A stretch of DNA of 25,331 nucleotides from JAOUEA01 sp031364965 (GTDB taxonomy: Bacteria > Actinomycetota > UBA4738 > HRBIN12). The notes below the pieces were generated by a model that was not told where the DNA came from, searched no databases, and worked only from the letters and a program-made list of their open reading frames with translations. Location: positions 1 through 25,331 of the forward strand of contig JANLXF010000227.1 in the NCBI GenBank assembly GCA_031364965.1, read 5' to 3'. The position numbers and the translations under genes were made by a program. Shown here one piece after another: positions 7,776 to 14,386 of the stretch (positions are counted from its first letter, which is position 1; the number at the start of each line of letters is the position of its first letter).

Positions 7776-7805
7776 TTGCATGGAGTTGCAGTAAGGCGAT
7801 AGACT
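7776..7805 (+). promoter_or_regulatory. Promoter and candidate Fur/Zur operator of the metal ABC transporter
   Basis: TTGCAT (7776-7781), an 18-nt spacer and TAGACT (7800-7805) make a plausible -35/-10 pair; it is the same -10 hexamer as at the repressor gene. TTGCA occurs at 7776 and again at 7786, ten bases (one helical turn) apart, and a third copy at 7760 overlaps the end of meaB. The same pentamer builds the palindrome in front of the Fur-type gene at 10957. A site over the -35 region suits metal-dependent repression. The leader would be about 40 nt, with an AGGGGA ribosome binding site at 7843-7848. Confidence 0.55.
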
Positions 7806-7854
7806 CCGGATCACGGCGCGCGACCCGTCCGCGCCGGCGACCAGGGGATCTCGG

Positions 7855-8850
7855 ATGAAGCGATCGATCGGCATCGTCGTCGTGGTGGGGCTCGTGGCGG
7901 CGGCATGCTCGTCCTCGGCCGGATCCGACGCGGACCCCGATCTGGTGCAGGTGGCGACGACGGTCTCGCCCGTGACGAACATCGTGCAGAACATCGGTGG
8001 AGCCCGGGTCCAGGTCACCGGCATCGTGCCCGAGGGGACGAACAGCCATACCTTCGAGCCGGCGCCCTCCGATGCGGCGGTGATGGCCGATGCCGACATC
8101 GTCTTCCTGAACGGGCTCCATCTCGAGGAGCCGACCCGCGAGCTCGCGGACGCGAACGTGCGCGACGGCGTCCCGGTCGTCTCGCTCGGCGAGCTGACGA
8201 TCGCGCCCGAGCAGTACATCTACGACTTCAGCTTCCCGGAGGCCGGCGGTGATCCGAACCCCCACCTGTGGACGAACCCGCTCTATGCAGAGCGCTACGC
8301 CGAGATCGTGACCGACGAGCTGACGAAGGTGGACCCGCAGGGGTCCGATACGTACGCAGCGAATCTCGCGGCGTTCTCGAAGCGGATCGGCCAGCTCGAC
8401 GCGGCCGTCCGCGAGGTGACGGCGACCGTGCCCGAGCAGAACCGCAAGCTCCTCACGTACCACGACTCGTTCCCGTACTTCGCCCGGGAGTACGGGTGGC
8501 AGATCATCGGCGCGATCCAGCCGTCGGACTTCGCCGACCCGACCCCGCAAGAGGTCGCCGGGCTGATCGATCAGATCAAGGCCGAGCAGCTGCCGGCGAT
8601 CTTCGGCTCCGAGGTCTTCCCCAGTCCCGTGCTGGAGCAGATCGCGTCGGAGACCGGCGCGCGCTACGTCGACGCGCTCCGTGACGACGATCTTCCCGGC
8701 GAGAACGGCGACGTCGACCACAGCTACTTCGGGCTGATGGTGTTCGACTTCAGGACGTTCATGGGAGCCTTGGGAGGCGACACGGCCGCGTTCGACGACG
8801 TCGCCCTGACCAACGTCTCCGCGGGCGACACCGCGAACTATCGGTACTGA
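7855..8850 (+). CDS. znuA: Metal ABC transporter substrate-binding lipoprotein (ZnuA/TroA family, cluster A-I)
   Basis: A 331-residue secreted metal-binding protein that delivers Zn or Mn to the membrane transporter. The N terminus is a lipoprotein signal (KR, hydrophobic stretch, LVAAAC) with the lipidated Cys at 18. Metal ligands expected from the family are visible: H65 (NSHTFEP), H137 (DPNPHLWTNP), H203 (TYHDSFPYFAREYG), E253 (FGSEVF) and D279 (DDDLPG). The histidine at the third position, where Mn-binding PsaA-type proteins have Glu, favours zinc. The His-rich loop of many ZnuA proteins is absent. ATG 7855 is preceded by AGGGGA. The ATPase gene starts 4 bp after the stop. The neighbouring Fur-family gene and shared TTGCA motifs point to metal-responsive control. 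Confidence 0.88.
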   Translation: MKRSIGIVVVVGLVAAACSSSAGSDADPDLVQVATTVSPVTNIVQNIGGARVQVTGIVPEGTNSHTFEPAPSDAAVMADADIVFLNGLHLEEPTRELADANVRDGVPVVSLGELTIAPEQYIYDFSFPEAGGDPNPHLWTNPLYAERYAEIVTDELTKVDPQGSDTYAANLAAFSKRIGQLDAAVREVTATVPEQNRKLLTYHDSFPYFAREYGWQIIGAIQPSDFADPTPQEVAGLIDQIKAEQLPAIFGSEVFPSPVLEQIASETGARYVDALRDDDLPGENGDVDHSYFGLMVFDFRTFMGALGGDTAAFDDVALTNVSAGDTANYRY

Positions 8851-8854
8851 CGAC

Positions 8855-9664
8855 ATGGACCCGTTGATCCGGCTCGAGAAGGTCACCTGCCGCTACGGCA
8901 AGGATCCTGTGCTGGTCAACATCGACCTCGAGGTGCGCGCGGGCGACTTCATCGGCGTGGTCGGCCCGAGCGGCTCGGGCAAGAGCACCCTGCTGAAGAC
9001 GATCGCGGGTTCGGTGACCCCGATCGCCGGACGGATCCACCGTGAGCGGGGCATCGCGATCGGGTATGTCCCCCAGGTCGAGACCGTGAACTGGTTCTTC
9101 CCCACGACGGTCCGCGAGGCCGTGCTGATGGCGCGCCTCGACGGCAGGGTCGTGCCCTGGTCCTCGAAAGCCGACATCGCCGAGGCCGAGCAGGTGCTGG
9201 ATCGGCTGGGCTTGGGGGGCCTGGGCGACCGGCACATCCGAGAGCTCTCCGGCGGCCAGCAGCAGCGAGTGTTCGTGGCGCGGGCGATGCTCCGCCGCCC
9301 GAAGCTGCTCCTGCTCGACGAGCCGACGAGCGGCGTGGACGTGCGCACCCGGCACGACGTGATGCACCTGATCCACGAGCTCCACCACGACGGCCTCGCC
9401 GTGGTGCTCACGACACATGACCTGAACGGGATCGCCGCGCACCTCCCCAGGATCGTCTGCCTGAACCGAGAGGTGATCGCGACCGGGTCGCCGCGCGAGG
9501 TGATCCGCTCCGATGTCTTGGAGCGGACCTACGGCGCCTCCCTCGAGGTGCTCGTGCACGGCGGCATGCCCGTCGTGGTGGAGCAGTATCCGGACTACGA
9601 CGCGGCGAACGAGGGCGCGCGAGTCGTGCCGCTGCGGGAAGGACACCATGAACACCCTGCTTGA
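8855..9664 (+). CDS. znuC: Metal ABC transporter ATP-binding protein
   Basis: A 269-residue ABC ATPase that powers uptake by the adjacent permease. All motifs are present: Walker A GPSGSGKST at 37-45, Q-loop YVPQVETVNWFFP at 71-83 with the QVE-W-FP pattern common in Mn/Zn importers, signature LSGGQQQR at 131-138, Walker B LLLLDEP at 151-157 and switch histidine H188 (TTHD). The C terminus has a short extra stretch (HGGMPVVVEQYPDYDAANEG). It starts 4 bp after the lipoprotein gene, and its last 17 bp overlap the permease start. The symbol is by family position; Zn over Mn is inferred. Confidence 0.92.
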   Translation: MDPLIRLEKVTCRYGKDPVLVNIDLEVRAGDFIGVVGPSGSGKSTLLKTIAGSVTPIAGRIHRERGIAIGYVPQVETVNWFFPTTVREAVLMARLDGRVVPWSSKADIAEAEQVLDRLGLGGLGDRHIRELSGGQQQRVFVARAMLRRPKLLLLDEPTSGVDVRTRHDVMHLIHELHHDGLAVVLTTHDLNGIAAHLPRIVCLNREVIATGSPREVIRSDVLERTYGASLEVLVHGGMPVVVEQYPDYDAANEGARVVPLREGHHEHPA

Positions 9665-10520
9665 GCCCTTCGCGTACGGGTTCTTCCGCCATGCCCTGAT
9701 GGTGTCGGTGCTGGCCGGCGCGCTCTGCGGGCTCGTGGGCGTCTACGTGGTGCTCCGCGGGATGAGCTACATCGGGCACGGGCTCTCGCACGCCGTCTTC
9801 GGTGGGGCCGTGGCGGGCCTCGCGTTCGCGGGGAGCGGCGCGGGTGCCTCGCTGGGGGTCGGGTTCTACCCGGGCGCCGCGATCTTCGGCGTGGGGGCGG
9901 CGCTCATGATCAACCGGATCGCCCGGCGGCGCACGATCGGGGCCGATGCCGCGATCGGGGTGGTGACGTCGGCGGCGTTCGCCTTCGGGATCGCGATCAT
10001 CTCGACGCAGGACGGCTTCAGAACGAACGCCGAGGCCCTGCTGTTCGGGAACGTGCTCGGCGTCACGATGGTCGACGTGCTCGTGGTTGCCGCGGTTGCG
10101 GCGACGATCGGGGTCACGGTGTTCCTGTGGTACCGGCAGCTGCTCTTCGCCACGTTCGACCCGGAGGTGGCCGAGGTCTCCGGCGTGCCGACGGCGAGGA
10201 CGGACGTGATCCTCGCGCTCATGCTTGCCGCCACGATCATCGCCACGATGAACGTCGTGGGCGTGATGCTGATCGCTGCGGTCCTCGTGATCCCGCCGGT
10301 GATCGCGCGCCTGCTTACCGACAGCTTCCACCGGATGCTCTGGATCTCCGTCGGTGTGGGCGCCTCGCTGGGATTCGTGGGTGTGTATCTGTCGTATTAC
10401 CTCGACGTCTCGTCGGGCGCCACGGTCGTGCTCACGGGGGCCTTGCTCTTCGCCGTCGCGTACGCCTGGTCGGCCGTCAAGGGGCGCCGGTCACTGGTGG
10501 AGGGACTCGACACGCACTAG
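9648..10520 (+). CDS. znuB: Metal ABC transporter permease (ABC-3 family)
   Basis: A 290-residue integral membrane protein with about eight to nine hydrophobic segments, the channel half of the Zn/Mn importer. Family hallmarks include LVGVYVVLRGMSYIGHGLSHAVFGGAVAGL in the second/third helix region and the ATFDPEVAEVSGVPTARTDVILALMLAATIIATMNVVGVMLIAAVLVIPPVIARLLTDS block typical of ABC-3 permeases. ATG 9648 lies inside the end of the ATPase gene with GGAAGGA upstream, so the longer upstream ORF is rejected. The TAG stop shares four bases (CTAG) with the stop of the convergent Fur-family gene. Confidence 0.92.
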   Translation: MNTLLEPFAYGFFRHALMVSVLAGALCGLVGVYVVLRGMSYIGHGLSHAVFGGAVAGLAFAGSGAGASLGVGFYPGAAIFGVGAALMINRIARRRTIGADAAIGVVTSAAFAFGIAIISTQDGFRTNAEALLFGNVLGVTMVDVLVVAAVAATIGVTVFLWYRQLLFATFDPEVAEVSGVPTARTDVILALMLAATIIATMNVVGVMLIAAVLVIPPVIARLLTDSFHRMLWISVGVGASLGFVGVYLSYYLDVSSGATVVLTGALLFAVAYAWSAVKGRRSLVEGLDTH

Positions 10521-10957
10521 GTCGCTGCGGCCGCACACTCGGCGCAACGGCCCGTGATCGCGAAGTGGGTCAGGTCGGCGACGAAGCCGTGGTGTCGCTT
10601 GATCAGCCCCTGGAGCGCCCGCGCCTCCTGCAAGGAGAGCGGGTCGTCGGCGCCGCAGTGCCCGCACGTCAGATGCACGTGCTCGGCCTCGGCGGAGCGG
10701 TGATACTCGGCGCCCGTCTCGAGATGCGAGTGGGAGAGCACCCCGACCTCTTCGAGCAGCGTGAGCGTGCGGTAGACCGTGGAGGCGTTCACGCCCGGCA
10801 TCTCGCCCTGAACCTTGCGGGCGATATTGGTGGGGGAGATGTGCCCCTGCGTGCGCATCACCTCGGTCACGATCGCGCGCCGCTGGGGGGTCATGCGCAG
10901 CCCACGCGTGCGCAGGAGGTCCATCACGTCGGCGTAGTCGTGACCGGCCCGTTCCAT
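10517..10957 (-). CDS. zur: Fur-family metal-responsive repressor, probably Zur
   Basis: A 146-residue dimeric transcription regulator. Residues 1-80 form the winged helix with TRGLRMTPQRRAIVTEVMRTQGHISPTNIARKVQ and the recognition helix NASTVYRTLTLLEE. The C-terminal half holds the regulatory histidines (EYHR at 86, HVHL at 93-95) and two CxxC pairs (C98/C101 and C138/C141) that bind the structural zinc. ATG 10957 is chosen because TAGACT ends 7 nt upstream; the longer ORF would run back through the kinase gene. It is convergent with the metal importer and shares TTGCA elements with that promoter, so Zur (or a Mn/Fe regulator) controlling uptake is likely. The sensed metal is inferred. Confidence 0.88.
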   Translation of the reverse strand: MERAGHDYADVMDLLRTRGLRMTPQRRAIVTEVMRTQGHISPTNIARKVQGEMPGVNASTVYRTLTLLEEVGVLSHSHLETGAEYHRSAEAEHVHLTCGHCGADDPLSLQEARALQGLIKRHHGFVADLTHFAITGRCAECAAAAT

Positions 10958-10964
10958 GGCGGGC

Positions 10965-10970
10965 AGTCTA
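10965..10970 (-). promoter_or_regulatory. -10 element of the Fur/Zur gene, leaderless type
   Basis: On the minus strand TAGACT lies 7 nt before ATG 10957. It is identical to the -10 of the metal transporter promoter at 7800-7805. Confidence 0.55.
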
Positions 10971-10978
10971 GCAGTCTG

Positions 10979-11005
10979 TTGCAGGTGCAATCGCCTTGCA
11001 CCTGC
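10979..11005. promoter_or_regulatory. Perfect inverted repeat, candidate Zur operator
   Basis: GCAGGTGCAA (10981-10990), spacer TCGCC, TTGCACCTGC (10996-11005) is a perfect 10-bp inverted repeat. Its left half with two upstream Ts is itself a palindrome, TTGCA-GG-TGCAA (10979-10990). It lies about 23-48 bp before the Fur-family start, over the expected -35 region, and repeats the TTGCA element of the transporter promoter. It could alternatively act as a hairpin terminator for the kinase gene that ends at 11010, but there is no T-run. Confidence 0.6.
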
Positions 11006-11009
11006 CGCG

Positions 11010-11933
11010 TCAGGCGTCCGCCGGGTCCCTCGGTGGCTCGGGTGGGGGGAGACCGAGCGCCCGAGCCGCCCAGGGAAGGGCCGTCCGCGCCTGCAGCAGC
11101 TGGAGCGGCCGGACGTGCGGCGCCTCGGGGATCGGCGGCCGCGCCGCGTGCGAGCTGAAGTAGCCGGCGAGGGTGGCCGCGAACGTCGCCATGTCGGGCG
11201 CGGGCGGCACGACCTGTTCGGGCGGCGGACCGCCCTCGGCCTCCAGGCTCGGCAGCCACGACGCCACATCGAACCGCGGATTGCCGCGGCACGCGAAGTT
11301 CCAGTCGACGAACCGCACGCCGTCGGGGAGCAGACACAGGTTGTCGCTCCGCACGTCCATGTGGAGCAACCGGTCGCCTTCAAGCGGGGCCGCGTGCGCG
11401 GTCTCGGTGAGCACCGGCAAGCACGCATCGAGCCAGGTCTCGTCGCAGAGTCCGAGCGCCAGGAACGCCTCCCGGTGCGCGTCGACCTCCGGCCAGCCCT
11501 CGCGGTCGAACTGCCCGGCGCCGACACGGGGGATCTCGGGCGAAACCTTGGCCGCGGCGACCTGCGCCAGTCCACCGACCACCGCCTGGACCTTCCCGCG
11601 GTCCCAGGGCGGCGGCCACGCGGCCGCGCTCAGGTCCTCGAGCACCAGGACCGGGCGTTCTCCGTCGTCGGCCCATCCGAGCATGGCCGGCAGGAACGGC
11701 AGACCCTTGTGTTGCAGGTAGAACAGATGCTCGTCGCGGATCCACGCGGCGGTCTCCAATGTGTGGGCGATCTTCACGAACCGCGTGGCGCCGTCCGGGA
11801 GCGTCGCGACCCATCGGGACGCGGCCGTCTGCCCACCGCGGGCAACGGCCCGCCAGGCCACCGGCGCGGCGCCGACGGCCCGCTCGGCCCGCTCGGCGTC
11901 CTCGAGGCTCGGGCGGGGTCCCTCGGCGTGCAT
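11010..11933 (-). CDS. Aminoglycoside phosphotransferase (APH)-family kinase-like protein
   Basis: A 307-residue protein with the APH/choline-kinase fold. The catalytic loop HxDxxxxN is present (H191-M-D193...N198 in LLHMDVRSDN) and the metal-binding Asp is D210 (VRFVDWNFACRGNPRFDVASW). In the N lobe a lysine lies in RFVKIAHT (K54), and VLVLEDL at about 95-101 is the hinge. Substrates in this family range from aminoglycosides to homoserine, choline and macrolides; none can be assigned, and it should not be read as a resistance gene without more evidence. ATG 11933 is set by TAGGCT ending 6 nt upstream. It is divergent from the NmrA-like gene across 52 bp. Confidence 0.75.
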   Translation of the reverse strand: MHAEGPRPSLEDAERAERAVGAAPVAWRAVARGGQTAASRWVATLPDGATRFVKIAHTLETAAWIRDEHLFYLQHKGLPFLPAMLGWADDGERPVLVLEDLSAAAWPPPWDRGKVQAVVGGLAQVAAAKVSPEIPRVGAGQFDREGWPEVDAHREAFLALGLCDETWLDACLPVLTETAHAAPLEGDRLLHMDVRSDNLCLLPDGVRFVDWNFACRGNPRFDVASWLPSLEAEGGPPPEQVVPPAPDMATFAATLAGYFSSHAARPPIPEAPHVRPLQLLQARTALPWAARALGLPPPEPPRDPADA

Positions 11934-11939
11934 CGGCGA

Positions 11940-11945
11940 AGCCTA
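11940..11945 (-). promoter_or_regulatory. -10 element of the APH-like gene, leaderless type
   Basis: On the minus strand TAGGCT lies 6 nt before ATG 11933, in a 52-bp divergent promoter region. Confidence 0.5.
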
Positions 11946-11973
11946 GCGAGCCGGAGCCGCGGGCGTCGCCCGG

Positions 11974-11979
11974 TAGCCT
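11974..11979 (+). promoter_or_regulatory. -10 element of the NmrA-like gene, leaderless type
   Basis: TAGCCT lies 6 nt before ATG 11986, back to back with the minus-strand -10 at 11940-11945. Confidence 0.5.
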
Positions 11980-11985
11980 GGCCGC

Positions 11986-12882
11986 ATGACCGTGATGGTG
12001 ACCGGTGCGTCGGGGCCGCTAGGGCACGCGCTGATCCCACGGCTCGTGGCGCGCGACGAGGTTCGGGCGGCGGTGCGCCGCCCCGAGGCGGCCGGCGCGC
12101 TGCGTTCGATGGGCGCGAAGGTCACCGTGGGCCGGCTCGACGACGCCGACGCCCTGGCCGAGGTGTTCCGCCGCGTGTTCACCGTGATCCACCTCGTCGG
12201 GGGCGCGCATCAGGTCGACGACGACGCCGTGACGGCGGCCAACCATGGCTCGGTGCTGACCGCGCTCGCGGCCGCGCGCGAGGCCGACGTGCGCCGGTTC
12301 GTCCTGGTCTCTGTGCCGGGGGCGTCACCCGACGCCCACGACCCGTACCTGCGTGCGAAGGGGCTGGCCGAGGAAGCGGTGGTGAACTCCGGACTTGAGT
12401 ACGCGGTGGTCCGCAGCACGCACCTGTACGGCCTCGGTGGGCTCTGGTTCACGGGCGTGGTCCAGGCGGCGCTCGCCGAGCCGCCGCTCGTGCTCGGCGA
12501 CGGCGGCGCCTCGCTCGCGCCGGCCCACGTCGATGATCTCGCCGACGTGCTCGTGGCCGCCGACGACCGCGTCGAGGACCCTGCGGGCACGTGGGCGTTG
12601 GAGGGGCCCGACGCGGTGACCGCCGCCGGGCTGACGAGGCTGCTCGCTGCCGGCCCCGCACGCGAACCCGTCGAGGTGCCCGTCGACGAGATCGGCGCCG
12701 TGCTCGAACGGCTCCTCGGGATCGACGTGCCGGAACCGGCCGCGCGGCTCTTCTCGATGCCGGGCCGGGCGGATGCGCCCGACGCCGCGGCGGCGTTCGA
12801 CGTGGCGCGGACCTCCCTCGCCGAGGGCCTGCGGATCACGGCGGAACGGGCCGCCGCGACGAACCACGGCGCCGATGGGTAG
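11986..12882 (+). CDS. NAD(P)-binding NmrA/atypical SDR-family protein
   Basis: A 298-residue Rossmann-fold protein. The dinucleotide loop is at the very N terminus, MTVMVTGASGPLGHALIPRL, with the GxxGxxG spacing of extended/atypical SDRs, followed by AAVRRPE, where Arg after the second strand hints at NADP. Further SDR-like elements are VIHLVGGAH (about 68-76), RRFVLVSVPGASPDAHDPYLRAKGLAEEAVVNSGLEYAVVRSTHLYG (104-150) and AHVDDLADVL. A YxxxK pair is visible in DPYLRAKG. NmrA-like proteins act as redox sensors or as reductases; no substrate can be named. The TAG stop forms the first half of the -10 box of the next gene. Confidence 0.78.
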   Translation: MTVMVTGASGPLGHALIPRLVARDEVRAAVRRPEAAGALRSMGAKVTVGRLDDADALAEVFRRVFTVIHLVGGAHQVDDDAVTAANHGSVLTALAAAREADVRRFVLVSVPGASPDAHDPYLRAKGLAEEAVVNSGLEYAVVRSTHLYGLGGLWFTGVVQAALAEPPLVLGDGGASLAPAHVDDLADVLVAADDRVEDPAGTWALEGPDAVTAAGLTRLLAAGPAREPVEVPVDEIGAVLERLLGIDVPEPAARLFSMPGRADAPDAAAAFDVARTSLAEGLRITAERAAATNHGADG

Positions 12883-12885
12883 CAT
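12880..12885 (+). promoter_or_regulatory. -10 element of the enoyl-CoA hydratase gene, leaderless type
   Basis: TAGCAT lies 7 nt before ATG 12893. Its TAG is the stop codon of the NmrA-like gene. Confidence 0.5.
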
Positions 12886-12892
12886 CGCCGCC

Positions 12893-13657
12893 ATGGGCGC
12901 GTTCGTGCATCTCGAGGTCGACGACGGCGTCGCCGTGGTGCGGCTCGATCGTCCTCCCGCGAACGCGATCGACCTCCAGCTGGGCACCGAGCTCGGGGAG
13001 GCGATCCGGGAGGCCGACGAGCGAGAGGACGTGGGGGCGATCGTGGTCTGGGGCGGCCGCACGCTCTTCGCGGCCGGCGCCGACATCAAGGCGATGGCCG
13101 AGTGGGGTCCTGACGACGTGAAGCCGAGCGTCGACGCGCTCGGCGAGGCCTGCGATCTGCTCGAGTCGATCGGCACGGTGTCGATCGCCGCCGTGAACGG
13201 GTTCGCCCTGGGTGGAGGGATGGAGCTCGCCCTGGCCGCCGATCTCCGGTATCTGGCCGACGACGCCAGGATCGGCCAGCCCGAGATCCGCCTCGGGGTG
13301 ATCCCCGGCGGCGGCGGCACGCAGCGGCTCACCCGCCTCGTGGGACCCGGACGTGCCCGGGAGCTCGTCTACTCCGGACGCCAGGTCGGGGCCGAGGAGG
13401 CCCTGCGCCTCGGGCTCGCGGAACGGGTCGTGCCGGCCGACGAGGTGCGCGAGGCGGCGATCGTCGACGCCGGGGCGTTCGCTCGTGGGCCACGGCTCGC
13501 CCTCGCGGCGGCCAAGGCCGCGATCCGCGCGGCGATCGAGACCCCCGGTGCGGCCGGCGTGGCTCGCGAGCGAGAGCTCTTCCTCGCGCTCTTCGGCACG
13601 CGCGACCAGCGAGAGGGTATGCGGGCATTCCTGGACAAGCGCGATCCGTCGTTCTGA
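12893..13657 (+). CDS. Enoyl-CoA hydratase/isomerase (crotonase family)
   Basis: A 254-residue crotonase that adds water to trans-2-enoyl-CoA, as in beta-oxidation. The acyl-CoA and oxyanion elements are GRTLFAAGADIKAM (55-68) and NGFALGGGMELALAADLRY (102-120); both catalytic glutamates of true hydratases are kept, E111 (GGGMEL) and E131 (GQPEIRLGVIPGGGGTQRL). The C-terminal helix RDQREGMRAFLDKRDPSF is typical. ATG 12893 is chosen over the longer in-frame ORF (12773) because of the TAGCAT box 7 nt upstream and the normal family length. No other fatty acid oxidation genes are adjacent, so the pathway cannot be fixed. Confidence 0.9.
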   Translation: MGAFVHLEVDDGVAVVRLDRPPANAIDLQLGTELGEAIREADEREDVGAIVVWGGRTLFAAGADIKAMAEWGPDDVKPSVDALGEACDLLESIGTVSIAAVNGFALGGGMELALAADLRYLADDARIGQPEIRLGVIPGGGGTQRLTRLVGPGRARELVYSGRQVGAEEALRLGLAERVVPADEVREAAIVDAGAFARGPRLALAAAKAAIRAAIETPGAAGVARERELFLALFGTRDQREGMRAFLDKRDPSF

Positions 13658-13669
13658 GGCGTTGCTGCA

Positions 13670-13692
13670 GCGGGCGCGTCGCGGAAGCCCGC
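13670..13692. terminator. Weak hairpin after the enoyl-CoA hydratase gene
   Basis: GCGGGC (13670-13675) and GCCCGC (13687-13692) can pair across 11 nt, 12 bp past the stop. There is no T-run. The rest of the 177-bp gap to 13834 holds no ORF or TANNNT box that I can support. Confidence 0.3.
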
Positions 13693-13834
13693 GGACGAAC
13701 CTATGCACGGACCTCTCGTCGGCCGTCCGGAATGAACCGGCGTGGCGCGCTGTTCGAAGTACGTGACGAGGGGACCGAGCCACCCGAGAGCCGCCCAGCC
13801 CGACGCGGACCCCTCGCGAAAGGATGTGAGCGAC

Positions 13835-14038
13835 GTGGCAGAGGAGAAGTACCGAGGCGCTTCGGTTCGGACGCTCCCTCGTGCGAACAAGCAGTACTCG
13901 ACCGGACGCGTCTGCGCCGATCCCACCTGTGAGACCAAGCTGTCGCGATACAACAAGTGGCAGTACTGCTGGCAGCACGAACCCGTGCACAGCTACGTGC
14001 CTCGAGGCAAACGGCGGAGCCGGACCGAGGCGGCCTAA
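13835..14038 (+). CDS. Small Cys-rich protein with CX4C-X12-CX2H putative zinc site
   Basis: A 67-residue basic protein that I do not recognise as a named family. The core is C27-x4-C32-x12-C45-x2-H48 in VCADPTCETKLSRYNKWQYCWQHE, a pattern that would bind one zinc. The LSRYN-x4-CxxH part resembles a motif I have seen in short actinobacterial proteins and in some regulators. The N terminus (YRGASVRTLPRANKQYSTGR) and C terminus (PRGKRRSRTEAA) are basic, so nucleic-acid or ribosome contact is possible; that is inference. Start GTG 13835 is preferred because AAAGGA (13819-13824 region) is 10 nt upstream; GTG 13826 or ATG 13742 in the same frame are alternatives. A strong hairpin follows 24 bp after the stop. 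Confidence 0.7.
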   Translation: MAEEKYRGASVRTLPRANKQYSTGRVCADPTCETKLSRYNKWQYCWQHEPVHSYVPRGKRRSRTEAA

Positions 14039-14062
14039 CACATCGAGACCGGCACGATTCAC

Positions 14063-14090
14063 CGAGACCCTCCCGAACGGGAGGGTCTCG
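14063..14090. terminator. Strong GC-rich hairpin, intrinsic-like terminator
   Basis: CGAGACCCTCCC (14063-14074), loop GAAC, GGGAGGGTCTCG (14079-14090) is a perfect 12-bp stem 24 bp after the small Cys-rich gene. The downstream sequence is not T-rich, as is common for terminators in high-GC actinobacteria. Confidence 0.75.
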
Positions 14091-14214
14091 TCGCGTCCCG
14101 ACCTCGCCGGTGTGGAATCGCACCCCGATCTCGCTTAGGTTCCTCCCCGGTTCAAGGTAGGGACTGCAGCGGCCGATGTAGGTCGCAGACCGCTCCCCCC
14201 GAGCGCGATCGACG

Positions 14215-14385
14215 ATGACGAGCGAAACCACTGAGCCTCCCGCGATGCAAGAGGGAGGGTGCCCGTTCTGCGAGCGCAACGTGCTCGTGTACGAGGACCC
14301 GCCCCGATGCCCACTGTGTGCCTGTCCGCTGGACGAGGCCTCGATGACGCCGTACTCGTTCCCGCGCGACAAGCCCGCCGACTGA
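14215..14385 (+). CDS. Tiny zinc-ribbon protein
   Basis: A 56-residue ORF too short for most gene finders but with a clear protein signature: C16-x2-C19 (GCPFCE) and C32-x2-C35 (RCPLCACPLD) separated by 12 residues, a rubredoxin-like or zinc-ribbon pair of knuckles, plus C37. The N terminus is acidic and Pro/Thr-rich, the C terminus acidic. An in-frame TAG at 14179 limits the start to ATG 14215 or ATG 14245; neither has a good ribosome binding site. Third codon positions are mostly G or C, as in real genes here. It ends 1 bp before the convergent pabBC stop. Upstream, 14091-14214 contains a possible -10 (TAGGTT, 14136-14141) but nothing else that I can name. Confidence 0.6.
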   Translation: MTSETTEPPAMQEGGCPFCERNVLVYEDPPRCPLCACPLDEASMTPYSFPRDKPAD

Positions 14386-14386
14386 C

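Noticed and set aside
7765..7794. Second TAGGCT box at the meaB stop followed by a 4-codon ORF (MELQ) in the znuA promoter region
   Set aside because: The spacing to the ATG is 9 nt, the ORF is only four codons and does not couple to any gene. The TAGACT box at 7800 explains the gene better. It could still be an extra promoter.
6556..8886. Very long minus-strand ORF (776 codons) opposite meaB and the metal lipoprotein gene
   Set aside because: It is rich in Arg, Gly, His and Asp with no domain, and mirrors two genes with complete catalytic motifs. It is a shadow frame caused by high GC content.
11712..11721. TTGCAGGTAG inside the APH-like gene as a further repressor site
   Set aside because: Single half-site within coding sequence and not near a promoter; probably chance.
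11010..11933. Reading the APH-family gene as an antibiotic resistance determinant
   Set aside because: Only the kinase fold motifs are visible. The family includes many housekeeping kinases, and no resistance-gene context is present.
14149..14165. GGTTCAAGGT stretch resembling a tRNA T-arm
   Set aside because: No matching stem, anticodon arm or acceptor stem can be folded around it. No tRNA gene is supported in the window.
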